Positions 10,300 to 19,847 of a stretch of DNA of 64,000 bases are shown here, piece after piece (position 1 is the stretch's first letter; each line of letters begins with the position of its first letter). This stretch comes from Cryoendolithus antarcticus (taxonomy: Eukaryota > Ascomycota > Dothideomycetes > Cladosporiales > Cladosporiaceae). The notes below the pieces were generated by a model. It did not search any database and had not been told where the DNA came from. It saw only the letters and a list, made by a program, of their open reading frames with translations. Where the stretch lies: contig NAJO01000031.1 in assembly GCA_002077065.1 (NCBI GenBank), positions 1 through 64,000 on the forward strand. The letters are read 5' to 3'. The translations under genes and the position numbers were made by a program.

Positions 10300-10571
10300 T
10301 TATTCCCATCCTGAGAGACGGTCCTCTATCTTCTGCTCCTCCGCATTCCGGATCGTCTTCTTAATACCTTTCTGCCACTTGGCGAATGTGGGTACCGATC
10401 TTCCGCTATTAGCCGCTACGTTCGGGTCAGCAACGCTGCGCAAGAAGCAGGACTGCGCCTGGCTGGACTCACCTTTCTGCTTTGCTTCAACATGTAGGCG
10501 CCGAAACGAGCACTCTTGGCGTTGTCCAAGTCCTTTTTGCTCTTCTTGCTCGCTGATTTGCGTTTGTGCAT
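10300..10571 (-). pseudogene. Short Lys-rich protein, copy 2 of a duplicated unit
   Basis: Paralogue of 8499-8844. Exon 1 (10571-10473) reads MHKRKSASKKSKKDLDNAKS, then ARFGAYMLKQSRK, and ends at a GTGAGT donor. A second block before the stop at 10300-10302 reads SVPTFAKWQKGIKKTIRNAE and ends GWE-stop. The donor leaves phase 0, whereas every AG acceptor before the second block (for example CGAACGTAG) needs one or two leftover bases, so I could not join them in frame. This is either a third lesion in this unit or a missed exon. The frame of F-box copy 2 runs into this ATG without a stop. Function unknown. Confidence 0.45.
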
Positions 10572-11334
10572 GATTCTGGGCGGATGGGACGTATCAGAGT
10601 CGAGCTGAGCAAAGTGACAAAATTCTGTTTGTATAAAACCCTTGCTGTCATGATAAGTAGGACTTGCGTGTGGGCACATTTGATGAGCGACGCTCTGGGC
10701 GCAGGCGACGTCCAGAAGCTCTCCTATCGTGAACCCACTCGAGCTGCTGACGACTGTGTCTCTTCCTGCGTGAGTCGGAAAGCATGCGCAGGCGGGACGA
10801 GATTTTAAGCGGTGGCTGGCAGAGATACAGGGCACGCAGAGACGAGGGAAGTGTCTTGCGAGAGGCATCGAGGTCGCTTGCGCTGAACTTCAGGATGAAG
10901 TACATTTGCTCTGCTGTCGCTGGCTAGAGAGTCCGAAATAAGTGATCCATGTCGTATGGTCCATGAGCCTCATTTTGGTCACCCAGACCCCAGGTAGGTA
11001 CACCAGGCATACAGGCTTCTATGCGCTGGTCCAACATGGTGAAGTCAGGACCCTGCCCTGGTTCGAGAAACATTCGGCGTCGAGCCACGTGAGATTGTTG
11101 AGCAACATTGCTGAGATTAAGGCTCGTGACTTTGAGGGCTATCAATTCCAGCACGTCTAGATGCGCGAAGATCCCGTCCGCGAGTTCAGCTGTTTCGAAC
11201 ACTCGCATGACTATGTCCGACGTAATCGTCGATCCAGGGAACGCGATGCTCTCGTTTAGTGGTTGCAAAAGAGCTTCGCGAAGATCCTTGAGTAAGCATG
11301 CAATCGAGCCATTGCAGCGCATGAGTATGTACAT
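10572..11334 (-). pseudogene. F-box protein gene, copy 2, with in-frame stop and frameshift
   Basis: From ATG 11334 the frame encodes the F-box (VFETAELADGIFAHLDVLEL) and RRMFLEPGQGPDFTMLDQR. At 10924-10926 an in-frame TAG interrupts it, and the same frame resumes as PATAEQMYFILKFSASDLDA with the family motif RALYLCQPPL. Near a four-base T run at 10803-10806 the homology moves to another frame (SRPACACFP, then GFTIGELLDVA and HQMCPHAS). That frame continues without a stop into the short Lys-rich protein at 10571. No phase-correct intron removes the lesions without also deleting conserved motifs. Most likely a decayed tandem copy of the unit at 8499-9767. Confidence 0.55.
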
Positions 11335-12088
11335 AGCTTGTGCATCTGCAGTAGAGGGGCGCAAGTTCGAGCAATGATTGAATGTTGCCTGCCACTTTCT
11401 ACCACACTGTGGCACACATCGAGTTCAGCTCAACCAGCCAAATGGAGCGCCGCCGGGCTCAAACCACTGAAGCCTTGAGTAAATCAAGGTGAGCTGCGTT
11501 GACGTCTGATCATTGCGTGACCTGTAAGGGTTGCGGCGACGTTGTCGTGTGGTAAAAGAGCGTTGGTGGATTGAGCGCCAAGCCATCTTGCTTGATGCCA
11601 AATTAAGGCTCGGCCGAGTGAGGTCCGCCCGCCGCATCCGTCGCGCTAGTACCAACTCGAGGCCGCTGGTTTGTACTTTCCTATGCATTGCCGTTCGCGA
11701 GGATAACACATCGCTTCGACATCACTCACTCAGCCTACTACGCAGTACCAACCGCCGGGCAGCATACTCGGCGACTACAGACTTCACATCCATTACAGCA
11801 CCAAGATTCATGGGCCACCACACGATCGAGATCACCACCGCGTTTTCCCAGCTCAGGGACCAGCTTACTCCATTCGCATCACGCTCTGGAGGACTTTCAA
11901 GGACGGACGCCAGTTTCGCTAACTTGGACTGGTTGCTTGCGGTAGAGAGCCCACCTTGAAGGGTGGGCGAAAGCATAGACACGACCGGAAGTACCGCGAC
12001 GTGAATGTCAGCACGATCCAGTCAATGAACGCGTCCGTCTGAGGACACACATGAATCTGAAGCATTCGTGAACCAAATCTCTGCAATC
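11335..12088. promoter_or_regulatory. Region between F-box copy 2 and the AGC kinase
   Basis: 754 bases between divergent starts. A 142-codon plus-strand ORF (11531-11959) has Arg/Ser-rich composition and no recognisable motif, and is more likely 5' leader of the kinase gene. Confidence 0.4.
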
Positions 12089-13804
12089 ATGCCGGCCATG
12101 GATATGGACGTGGATGGCGACTTTCCTGCCCTGAGTGCTTACCAGTCACCCTCCATTCGCATCGCCTCGCCCCGGCCGGTTGCACCCATCGTCCAGAACG
12201 ACGAACATATGCCAATCCCCAAGCTTGACCATGAAGCCATCCAGAAAGCGGCTAAGAAGCGTAGAAAGCGGAATAAGAAGCTGGCCAACGGTATGGCACC
12301 AGGCGCGCCGGCAACGCACATCATCAGGGGTTTCCACACGCCTGTCACGTCGGGCGGAGAGGAGTCGGACATATCCGCAGCGCCCACGCCGTACATGGGA
12401 GCTACGCGTATGCGCGATACCGGAAGTCTGACAAACAGCCCGGCAATGCGTGCTGCGACGCCGAACGGAGGCATTGCGGCGCTGAAGGCAAGACTAGATG
12501 CCCTCGCGTTGGACAGTGACCGGCCAGTCAACACTCTGTTACGCGTCATGTCCAGTCACTCGGTGGGATACGATAGTGTCGCAACTCCATCGACACGAGG
12601 TAGCGATGGTGACAGGACGGAAATGGACAGCTACGAAGTCACACTTGACGAAGACTTCGCCAGTCTCGAGGCAGGGAGTCGCACACCCATCTACGCTTCG
12701 CATGCCATCGAAGGTGGCATACGTAACGCTGCGATCCACCGCAAAATGTGCGCTGACGACTTCGAGTCATTGCGCTGTCTCGGCAAAGGCGCGTTCGGGA
12801 CTGTTCACCTTGTCAAGCAGCATGCGACTGGTCGCTTGTACGCTCAGAAGCAGTTCAAGAAGGCATCACTCACTGTCCACAAGCGACTTGTCGAGCAGAC
12901 GAAGACTGAGCGGGTGATTCTGGAATCCGTCAATCGGCACCCGTTTGTAGTTAAACTCTACTACGCTTTTCAGGATCATGAAAGGCTGTACTTGATTCTG
13001 GAGTACGCGCAAGGAGGCGAGCTTTTCCACCATCTCAAGCTTGAGCGAATGTTCTCGGAAGAGACTGCGGCGTTCTACATGGCTGAGATGGTGCTGGCAT
13101 TGGAGCACCTACATCACAACGTGCGCGTCATCTACCGTGACCTCAAACCCGAGAATTGCCTGCTCGACGCTGAAGGTCACCTGCTGCTTACTGACTTCGG
13201 TCTGTCCAAGGTCGCATTGGAGGATGACGCCCGTACCAACAGCGTCTTGGGCACCATAGAGTACATGGCTCCTGAAGTCGTCCAGGGCATCGCATACGAC
13301 TTTGCAGTGGATTGGTGGTCACTCGGAGCCATCGGCTTCGACTTCCTGACCGGCAGTCCACCCTTCGGCGGCAACAACCACGCCAAGATCCAGCAAAACA
13401 TCCTCAAGCAGAAGCTCTCGCTGCCCTACTTCCTCAGCCCAGACGCCAAAGACTTGCTCACACGCTTGTTGCGCAAGGCACCCGCCAAGCGACTCGGCGG
13501 TACTACCAGCAAGGACCTCAAGGCCCTCAAAGCGCATCGCTTCTTCCGCCGCATCGACTGGGCCGCTCTCGAGCGCAGAGAAGTCACACCGCCGATTCAG
13601 CCGATCATTACTGATCCGGAGCTGGCGGAGAACTTCAGCACGAGCTTCACGGATCTGCCGCTCAGTCCGGCCATGTTGCGTGGCGGCAAGGATGAAAGCA
13701 TGGTGGATGGGTATGCGCAGATGGAGAACAATCCTTTCGGTGGCTTCAGCTTTGTGGCTAGCGAGAGTCTGCTGAACAGTGATCATTTCATGCTTGGGGC
13801 GTGA
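12089..13804 (+). CDS. AGC-family serine/threonine kinase, Psk1/p70 S6K type
   Basis: Single-exon kinase of 571 residues, likely acting downstream of TOR/PDK1 on translation and growth. About 220 N-terminal residues are low-complexity with a Lys-rich patch (KKRRKRNKK). The kinase domain then shows the glycine loop GKGAFG (~232-237), the ATP lysine (AQKQFKK, ~K253), YRDLKPEN (catalytic D351), DFG (~D369) and GTIEYMAPEV. The C-terminal extension has the hydrophobic motif NPFGGFSF near residue 550. The T-loop reads RTNSVLGT, giving Ser where mammalian S6K has Thr (see findings). The frame is open upstream to 12068 without an ATG; 12089 (MPAMDMDV) is the first ATG and 12098 is possible. Exact orthology to Psk1 or another AGC branch needs a tree. 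Confidence 0.9.
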   Translation: MPAMDMDVDGDFPALSAYQSPSIRIASPRPVAPIVQNDEHMPIPKLDHEAIQKAAKKRRKRNKKLANGMAPGAPATHIIRGFHTPVTSGGEESDISAAPTPYMGATRMRDTGSLTNSPAMRAATPNGGIAALKARLDALALDSDRPVNTLLRVMSSHSVGYDSVATPSTRGSDGDRTEMDSYEVTLDEDFASLEAGSRTPIYASHAIEGGIRNAAIHRKMCADDFESLRCLGKGAFGTVHLVKQHATGRLYAQKQFKKASLTVHKRLVEQTKTERVILESVNRHPFVVKLYYAFQDHERLYLILEYAQGGELFHHLKLERMFSEETAAFYMAEMVLALEHLHHNVRVIYRDLKPENCLLDAEGHLLLTDFGLSKVALEDDARTNSVLGTIEYMAPEVVQGIAYDFAVDWWSLGAIGFDFLTGSPPFGGNNHAKIQQNILKQKLSLPYFLSPDAKDLLTRLLRKAPAKRLGGTTSKDLKALKAHRFFRRIDWAALERREVTPPIQPIITDPELAENFSTSFTDLPLSPAMLRGGKDESMVDGYAQMENNPFGGFSFVASESLLNSDHFMLGA

Positions 13805-14687
13805 CTTGTCACGGGCCTTCATGCTGCAGGCGACGAGCGACGAGCGACGAGCGACGACCTTTGGAAACACGTTTCAAGGGACTCGCTGGGAGCACTTCGC
13901 GAGACAGTCAAATACTTACTGTATGCATACATACATATCATTCCCTCGTGCCTGACTGTCCTCTCCGCCCCGAAGAATGCACAGCTGGTCGTCAATGTTT
14001 GTATGAAGTGGAGCCGACTTGGTGAACACCTGCAGATCTCCGCACTGCAACCCCGCAGACGTTTGTCGAAGCTTTACGATCCTTAAGCAGATCCCTACCT
14101 GTTCCTGTCCTCTTGCCGTCATGTCGTCCCTAATTCCGATGATCGCAAATCTAGCTTCGCCGTTGTGCCAGATACGGTCAACTCACGGCGTTAAGAGCAA
14201 TGCAACAAACATGTACAGCAGTCGTTCAGCCGCCATCGTGTAGAGGGAGGCAGACAGCGCAAGACTTAACAATACTGTACAAGAACGATTCCTATTGCCC
14301 CTACGTGACAGAACGTTGGACATGCGGTGGAAGGCAGCTCCGGTCATGCATCATGATCATGCCGTCAAGAGTCCGGAAGCCTGCATGAAGAGGATGCGGA
14401 GTATGTCTTGCTTGCGGGATGTCAGGTGGAAATTATGACATTGTGCAGAGTACTAGAATATCTAAAGTGAGTCCTCGGGCATTCCGTTCCCAATGGATAT
14501 AACCGCTGACTTCTTCAAGGCTTTTGCGGCGTTTCTACCGCTTGCTGTCGTCACTCCCACGAAGGCGACCAGATCTCGATAGACGCACAAGGACGATTTG
14601 ATACGTTCAGAGCACGACTAAGACTGCCGGAACTGAGAGCACAGCTGTCTCCAGGTTGGTCCTCGACGAACTGGATCCAATGTCACA
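13805..14687. other. Intergenic, no gene recognised
   Basis: 883 bases of 3' flank and promoter for the GH47 gene. Apart from the heptamer repeat near its start I see no structure. Confidence 0.5.
13831..13858. repeat. Short tandem repeat, CGACGAG heptamer, four copies
   Basis: Three perfect copies and one nearly complete copy of CGACGAG occur just after the kinase stop codon, in its likely 3' UTR. Too short to suggest a function. Confidence 0.8.
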
Positions 14688-16576
14688 ATGCGATCGCTGT
14701 TGGTTCTAGCCGCCATCAGCGCATGCAGCGGCATCGCGACTTGTCTGCCCTGGAATTCGCCACCTTATCATGGTTGGCAGAGCGGAAAGGGCGGTCAGGG
14801 TGGTCAGTCCGAGTCGCAATCGGAGGCCAGACAGCGAGCAAGTGCTGTTAAGCAAGCTTTCCAGACTGCGTGGGATGGCTACTACAAGTGCACAAATGAG
14901 CTGTAGCACCTTCGAAGAGCCTGAGCTGACTGTGCCAGATACGCCTTCCCAAATGATGAATTGTACCCTGTGAACAATACGTTCGGCAACTTTCGGTAGG
15001 TCCTCGCGATCGCTGGCTCATGGGAAGACACGGCTGACGCGGTGGTTGAAGCAATGGCTGGGGTGCATCAGCACTAGACGCTCTGTCGACAGCCCTGATC
15101 ATGGAGAACCCAACCATCGTCAATGAGATCCTGGACCATATCCCAACCATAAAGTGGTCTGTCGGCTACAAGGACGAGCCAGTCAGCCTGTTCGAAACGA
15201 CGATCCGCTACGTAGGAGGTCTCCTATCTGGCTACGACCTACTGAAAGGACCCCTAGCATATCTCTGCCATGACAGCGCGAAGGGTAATGTGCTCCTCGA
15301 GCAAGCAGTGAACCTCGCCAACAATCTGTCGTACGCTTTTGATACGCCTACTGGCATCCCATACAACAACCTCTTCTTCGGCAATCGCAGTACTGATAAT
15401 GCGACGACCAATGGACTGGCGACTATTGGCACTTTAGTCCTCGAATGGACGCACTTGTCAGATCTCTCAGGCGACCCCACATATGCTGCATTGACCCAGA
15501 AAGCGGAAATCTACCTGCTCAACCCACAGCCGGCTACATCAGAGCCTTGGCCTGGACTGTTGGGTAGTAGTGTTAATATCTCCAACGGGCTGTTCATTGA
15601 CGCATATGGAGGCTGGGGCGGCGGCAATGACAGCTTTTATGAGTATCTCATCAAGGTCCGCGTTGCAAGCTCATGAGTATCACAAGACGCTGATGAATGT
15701 AATAGATGTATGTGTACGACTCGTCGAGCGGGGAGTATAAAGATCGGTGGGTACTTAGTCAATCCGATATCAGTGTCATACACTGACAGAGCCCAGCTGG
15801 GTCCTCACCGCCGATTCCTCAATCGCACACCTGGCTTCGCATCCTGCTTCAAGGCCTGATCTTATCTTCTTGGCGGAATTCAACGGCACGAACCTCACCC
15901 TTCAGAGCGGCCACCTGGCCTGCTTTGATGGCGGGAACTTCATCCTCGGCGGCATGGTCCTGAAGCAGCAAGAATACATTGACTTCGGCCTCGATCTTGT
16001 AGCCGGCTGCGAAGACACCTACAACAGTACACTCACGGGTATAGGACCAGAGCAATTCTCCTGGGATACGCCGAGTGTGCCTTCTAACCAGAGCGCATTC
16101 TACGACCGAGCTGGGCTCTACATCGAGGATTCGCAGTATATTCTGCGGCCGGAGGTGATTGAGAGCTTGTACTATGCTTATCGCGCGACTGGGCTGAGAG
16201 TGTATCAAGATGTGAGTCGCTTCTTTCGCCTACGGAATTCGTCATCAGCGTGCTAACGATCATGCAGTGGGCATGGAATGCCTTCCTCGCCATCACCAAG
16301 ACCACTCGAGTCGGCTCAGGCTACTCCGAAATCACGGACGTGAACGCACCAGCTGGCGGTAACTTCACCAACTTCCAGGATTCGTTCTTGTTCGCGGAAG
16401 TGCTGAAGTACAGCTACTTAATCCATGCGCCTGATGCTGAGTGGCAGGTGAACCACGACGGGAAGAATGAGTGGGTGTTTAACACGGAGGCGCATCCCTT
16501 CAAGGTATGTTCGCCATTGAGAGACAGCTGATACAATAGACTGACCGTTGTGAAGGTGGCTGGTACCCCGATTTGA
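14688..16576 (+). CDS. Secreted GH47 alpha-1,2-mannosidase
   Basis: Class I alpha-1,2-mannosidase that trims mannose from N-glycans. Seven exons: 14688-14887, 14939-14995, 15052-15655, 15706-15746, 15797-16211, 16268-16504 and 16556-16576; all junctions keep phase, giving 524 residues. The signal peptide ([20 protein letters not shown]) points to secretion. GH47 marks include [49 protein letters not shown], the [10 protein letters not shown] block, [16 protein letters not shown] (containing a catalytic Glu) and the terminal NTEAHPFK with the Ca-binding Thr region nearby. Several N-x-S/T sites are present. The signal peptide without a TM anchor favours an extracellular enzyme over the ER/Golgi form. 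Convergent with qutR. Confidence 0.93.
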
Positions 16577-16703
16577 TGGCTGGATCGTGTATTTGAACCG
16601 AGTGATCAGCTCGCGCTATCACAGGACGGGCGGTCACTACTATTGATCAATACCTGCATTAGCCTACGTATAATATTCGTCGTCGAGCCTCGCAGGAATC
16701 TAA

Positions 16704-19386
16704 TTAGTCCACCGCGAATGCTCTCTCCCGCTCCAATCCATCGCCATCATCGGCCTTCTGCTGATTTCGGTAATGGTCCAAAACTACGTCCCTCATCAGC
16801 TTCCGCGGCGCTCGCCGTCCCGTGAACAGCTCGAATTGTGCAAACGCCTGCTCTGGCAAGTGATCGAAGCCATCCATCAGTATCCAACCTCGCTTGGCTT
16901 CAGCCCGCATCTGCAGCACGAAAGGTGTGACCATGGGGTTGTAGGACAGTTCGACCGCAACACCGCCTGTCGGATTTTTTAGCCAGCTAGACGGGACTGT
17001 GAAGTTCGAGGGTGCTGAGCCATCTGGTTTTTGTGAGGGAATCGTGCAGACTACCATGGTAGGTAGGCTGAAGCCTTCAGGCCATGAGTCGGTGAAGCTC
17101 TCGATGACTCGGACGCGTGCTTTGGTGCCGTCATTGCCAATCGCGTGCTTGATGACCACCGAGTCTATGAGCTTATTATAATGTTCTGCAAGTGCGTGGG
17201 CTGTGGACAATGTTCTGTTCGCCACGAAGACGTGCATCACACCGAGGCTCAGCAGAGCGTATACAGCAGCGCGGGCTTGACCCCCGGCGCCACAGACGAT
17301 GCCTGTGCTGGTCGAGCGGACTGTGTTAGCGGGCGATAGTCCGCGACGGACACATGCTCGAAGACCTATCCAGTCTGCCCCTATGTCAGTGGGAGTATGT
17401 CGTCGATGTTAGAACTTGGTTCATACCTGTGTTGTCACCCCATAGTGCTTTCACGGGACCGCTCCTATTACGTGTTGACAGAATCTTGAGCTCATCCGGC
17501 ACACTGCCATCATCGAGCATCTCGCGGATCGGTATCACCGAGTTAACCGCACCGATTGCCTCCGCATGTGCACTCAGGACCGTCATCATAGATACGACTT
17601 TAGTCTTGTATGGTTGCACTACTGCGCAGCCTCCGAAAGTGTGCTTATACATCATCGATTGAAGTTCGTCCATGCCAGCAGATGAGATTGTGGTAAAGTG
17701 ATGTGCCATACCACATGCGGCGTATGCTGCATTGTGCATCGCTGGAGACAATGACCAACTCACGTCCAGACCATAGATGAAGAAATGCATCGGCTCGTGT
17801 TTGAAGATTGCGAAGAGAGCATGGGTCAGTTGCTTTGCCGTCACGAGTGGCTGATTGGTGTCATGTTCAAGTTCCGAGAGCGGTCCTTCCGGGCGAGTGG
17901 GTGTCAGCACATAGTTGAAGCACAACGAAGTGCGTCCAACGATGCCAGTATTGTAGCATGTCAGTCTAGGTACACTAGAATTCTCTCGAATCCTCCGCTT
18001 GAAGGCTTTTACTTCGAAGTTGTCATTTTCGATAGTGGTGGTCATGGTCAACTTAGCTACATCGCATCCGAGCCGCTGCATATTGTGGTAAACGTATACA
18101 CATTCAGAGTCGTTCCAGCCATGGCCAGGTCGCTTCGCAAAATGCTTCGATCCAATAATTTTGGTGTAGCCTTTGCAGCTAGTCACCTGCTCGATCATCA
18201 CGTCACCCAAGCATAGATCGACTGTGCAGAACTCAGGAGCGAGGCGGAGGAAGACATTGATGAGCTCAGCTCGCTGTACCCTTGCTGATGTCGAGTGTCT
18301 GGTAGATTCACCGAGCGTAAGGATGATGGGAAGTATGCTTGCCCGCCTAACAATGCCGAAGGCTTTCGCAACCAAGTTATAGTCAGTCTTCCCACTTGAA
18401 TCAGCCTCATCGAAGTCGATCGGGACGATCAGTTCCACCGCGTCCGCTCCTGTCTGCACTTCTTCGAGATCCAGATCGCCATTGATCACAGCCTCAAATC
18501 TCACCACGACAGAGTAGGTGTACGTCCTTTGCTCCACAGGAATCTGAGAGAGCGGGTACGCCGACTGATGTGATGGCCCTCGATCGTGGTCTCCGATGAT
18601 GTTCCGTAAGAGTCTCAAGAAGTCGCGCTCTGCTCGCTTCAACGTTAAGAACGATCCGTTCGCTGACCGCGCTTCTGACCACTCGTGCTCGTCGGCGCGA
18701 CCGAGATCGAGCTTCGAGGAATCATCCACCGCAGAGCGGTTGAAGAAATCAAAGTTCGAGCATGCACGTATGACAGGACCACTCATTCGCAGCAGTTGCC
18801 TCACTCGGTCTTCTGTCCATACTTTGAGATGATCAGAGACTCCCTTCACATCTCTCATGACATGTACTACAGGGTGAGTCGCGGCGTAGCGTCTTAGTCG
18901 CCCCGCACCTTCGTGCTCCAGATCCGCGAAGCTGAGGACAATCACTGCATCTTTGTTGTGCTGCTGGAGCATCTGCTCGAGGACCTCATCATGACGCTTC
19001 CGGTACTCCACGGCACCATGGAGTTTGCGGTAGGCATTCGCAGTTTGGCCTGTAGTATCGTAAAAGACGCGCTCGGACTCTACCAGGCGGCGGTGGTAGG
19101 CGTTCGCCGCTAAGACGCCCAAGGAACTCTTGCCCACCCCCTTTACACCGATCAACACGACCGATGCATCAGACTCGAATGCTGATGGTCGGAAGGACGC
19201 CTCGACGGCACTTGGCAAGAGAACAGCGCAGTCAGGTGTGTCTTTGGCCAGATCGCGGTGTGGCGTGTGGCCCCGAGAAGACGCAACGCAGGAAGGAGAT
19301 GTGGTCGACGGAGTTGAGAGCAGGAGGGTTCCGACATCTCGCATCTGATGGAAAGAGCGCTTTTGGCCAGCGTAACTCGCAGCCAT
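16704..19386 (-). CDS. qutR: Quinate pathway repressor QutR (qa-1S homologue)
   Basis: Repressor of quinate catabolism that binds and inactivates QutA in the absence of inducer. It is evolved from the last three domains of the AROM protein. Exons 19386-17427 and 17374-16704 (intron 52 nt, GTATGA...GGGCAG) give 876 residues. Using the acceptor at 17375-17377 restores GDNTDWIG, matching shikimate dehydrogenases. The domains run: shikimate-kinase-like with P-loop GVKGVGKSS (~80-88), type I dehydroquinase-like (~295-520) with GSKHF (H415) and AKLTM (K445), and shikimate-dehydrogenase-like with LSPAMHNAA and QPYK (~540-876). Divergent from qutA, as qa-1S and qa-1F are in Neurospora. Confidence 0.93.
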
Positions 19387-19847
19387 GGCTTCACGCTGGA
19401 GGCTCCGGCTGCTCGCGAGCGTATCGAGTTACTCGTTTGTTGGAAGGGCAGCATCGGTCACGTGGTCTGTCGGGAAAGGTATCAGCAGCGGAAGAAAGTC
19501 ACATATTGACATGTACCAACCGCGAGTGACAAAAGAAGCAGATCAGCGAAGCCCTCATTTGTCTCTCACAGACACCACTGCGTGATATCTGCCGCTGGGA
19601 CTCAACACATACGACCGCTAGCGGCTTGCACGATTCAGCGAGTTATACTGCGTAGTTAAAATCAATAATAGATTGAGAGTAGCAACGGACCAGCAACTAC
19701 TAGAGCAAGTCCGCTTCTTTTGTCACTCGCATGCTAGCGCGTGCCGCCGGTAAAGTTTTGACACGACCATTAGCTTCCCCGCAAGGACATCGGCAGAGAC
19801 ATCATCATTCATAACTCCTCGTCGTTGATGGACGCTCTCAGTGGCAG
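19387..19847. promoter_or_regulatory. Shared qutR/qutA promoter
   Basis: 461 bases between the divergent repressor and activator starts. An AT-rich block at about 19640-19690 is the likeliest core promoter. I did not find a full match to the palindromic site known for QutA/qa-1F (GGRTAA...TTATCC). Confidence 0.6.

Noticed and set aside
8499..11334. Repeat-induced point mutation as the cause of the lesions
   Set aside because: The region is not AT-rich and the lesions are mainly base gains or losses, not runs of C-to-T changes.
11531..11959. 142-codon plus-strand ORF upstream of the kinase
   Set aside because: Arg/Ser-rich, no motif; more likely 5' leader.
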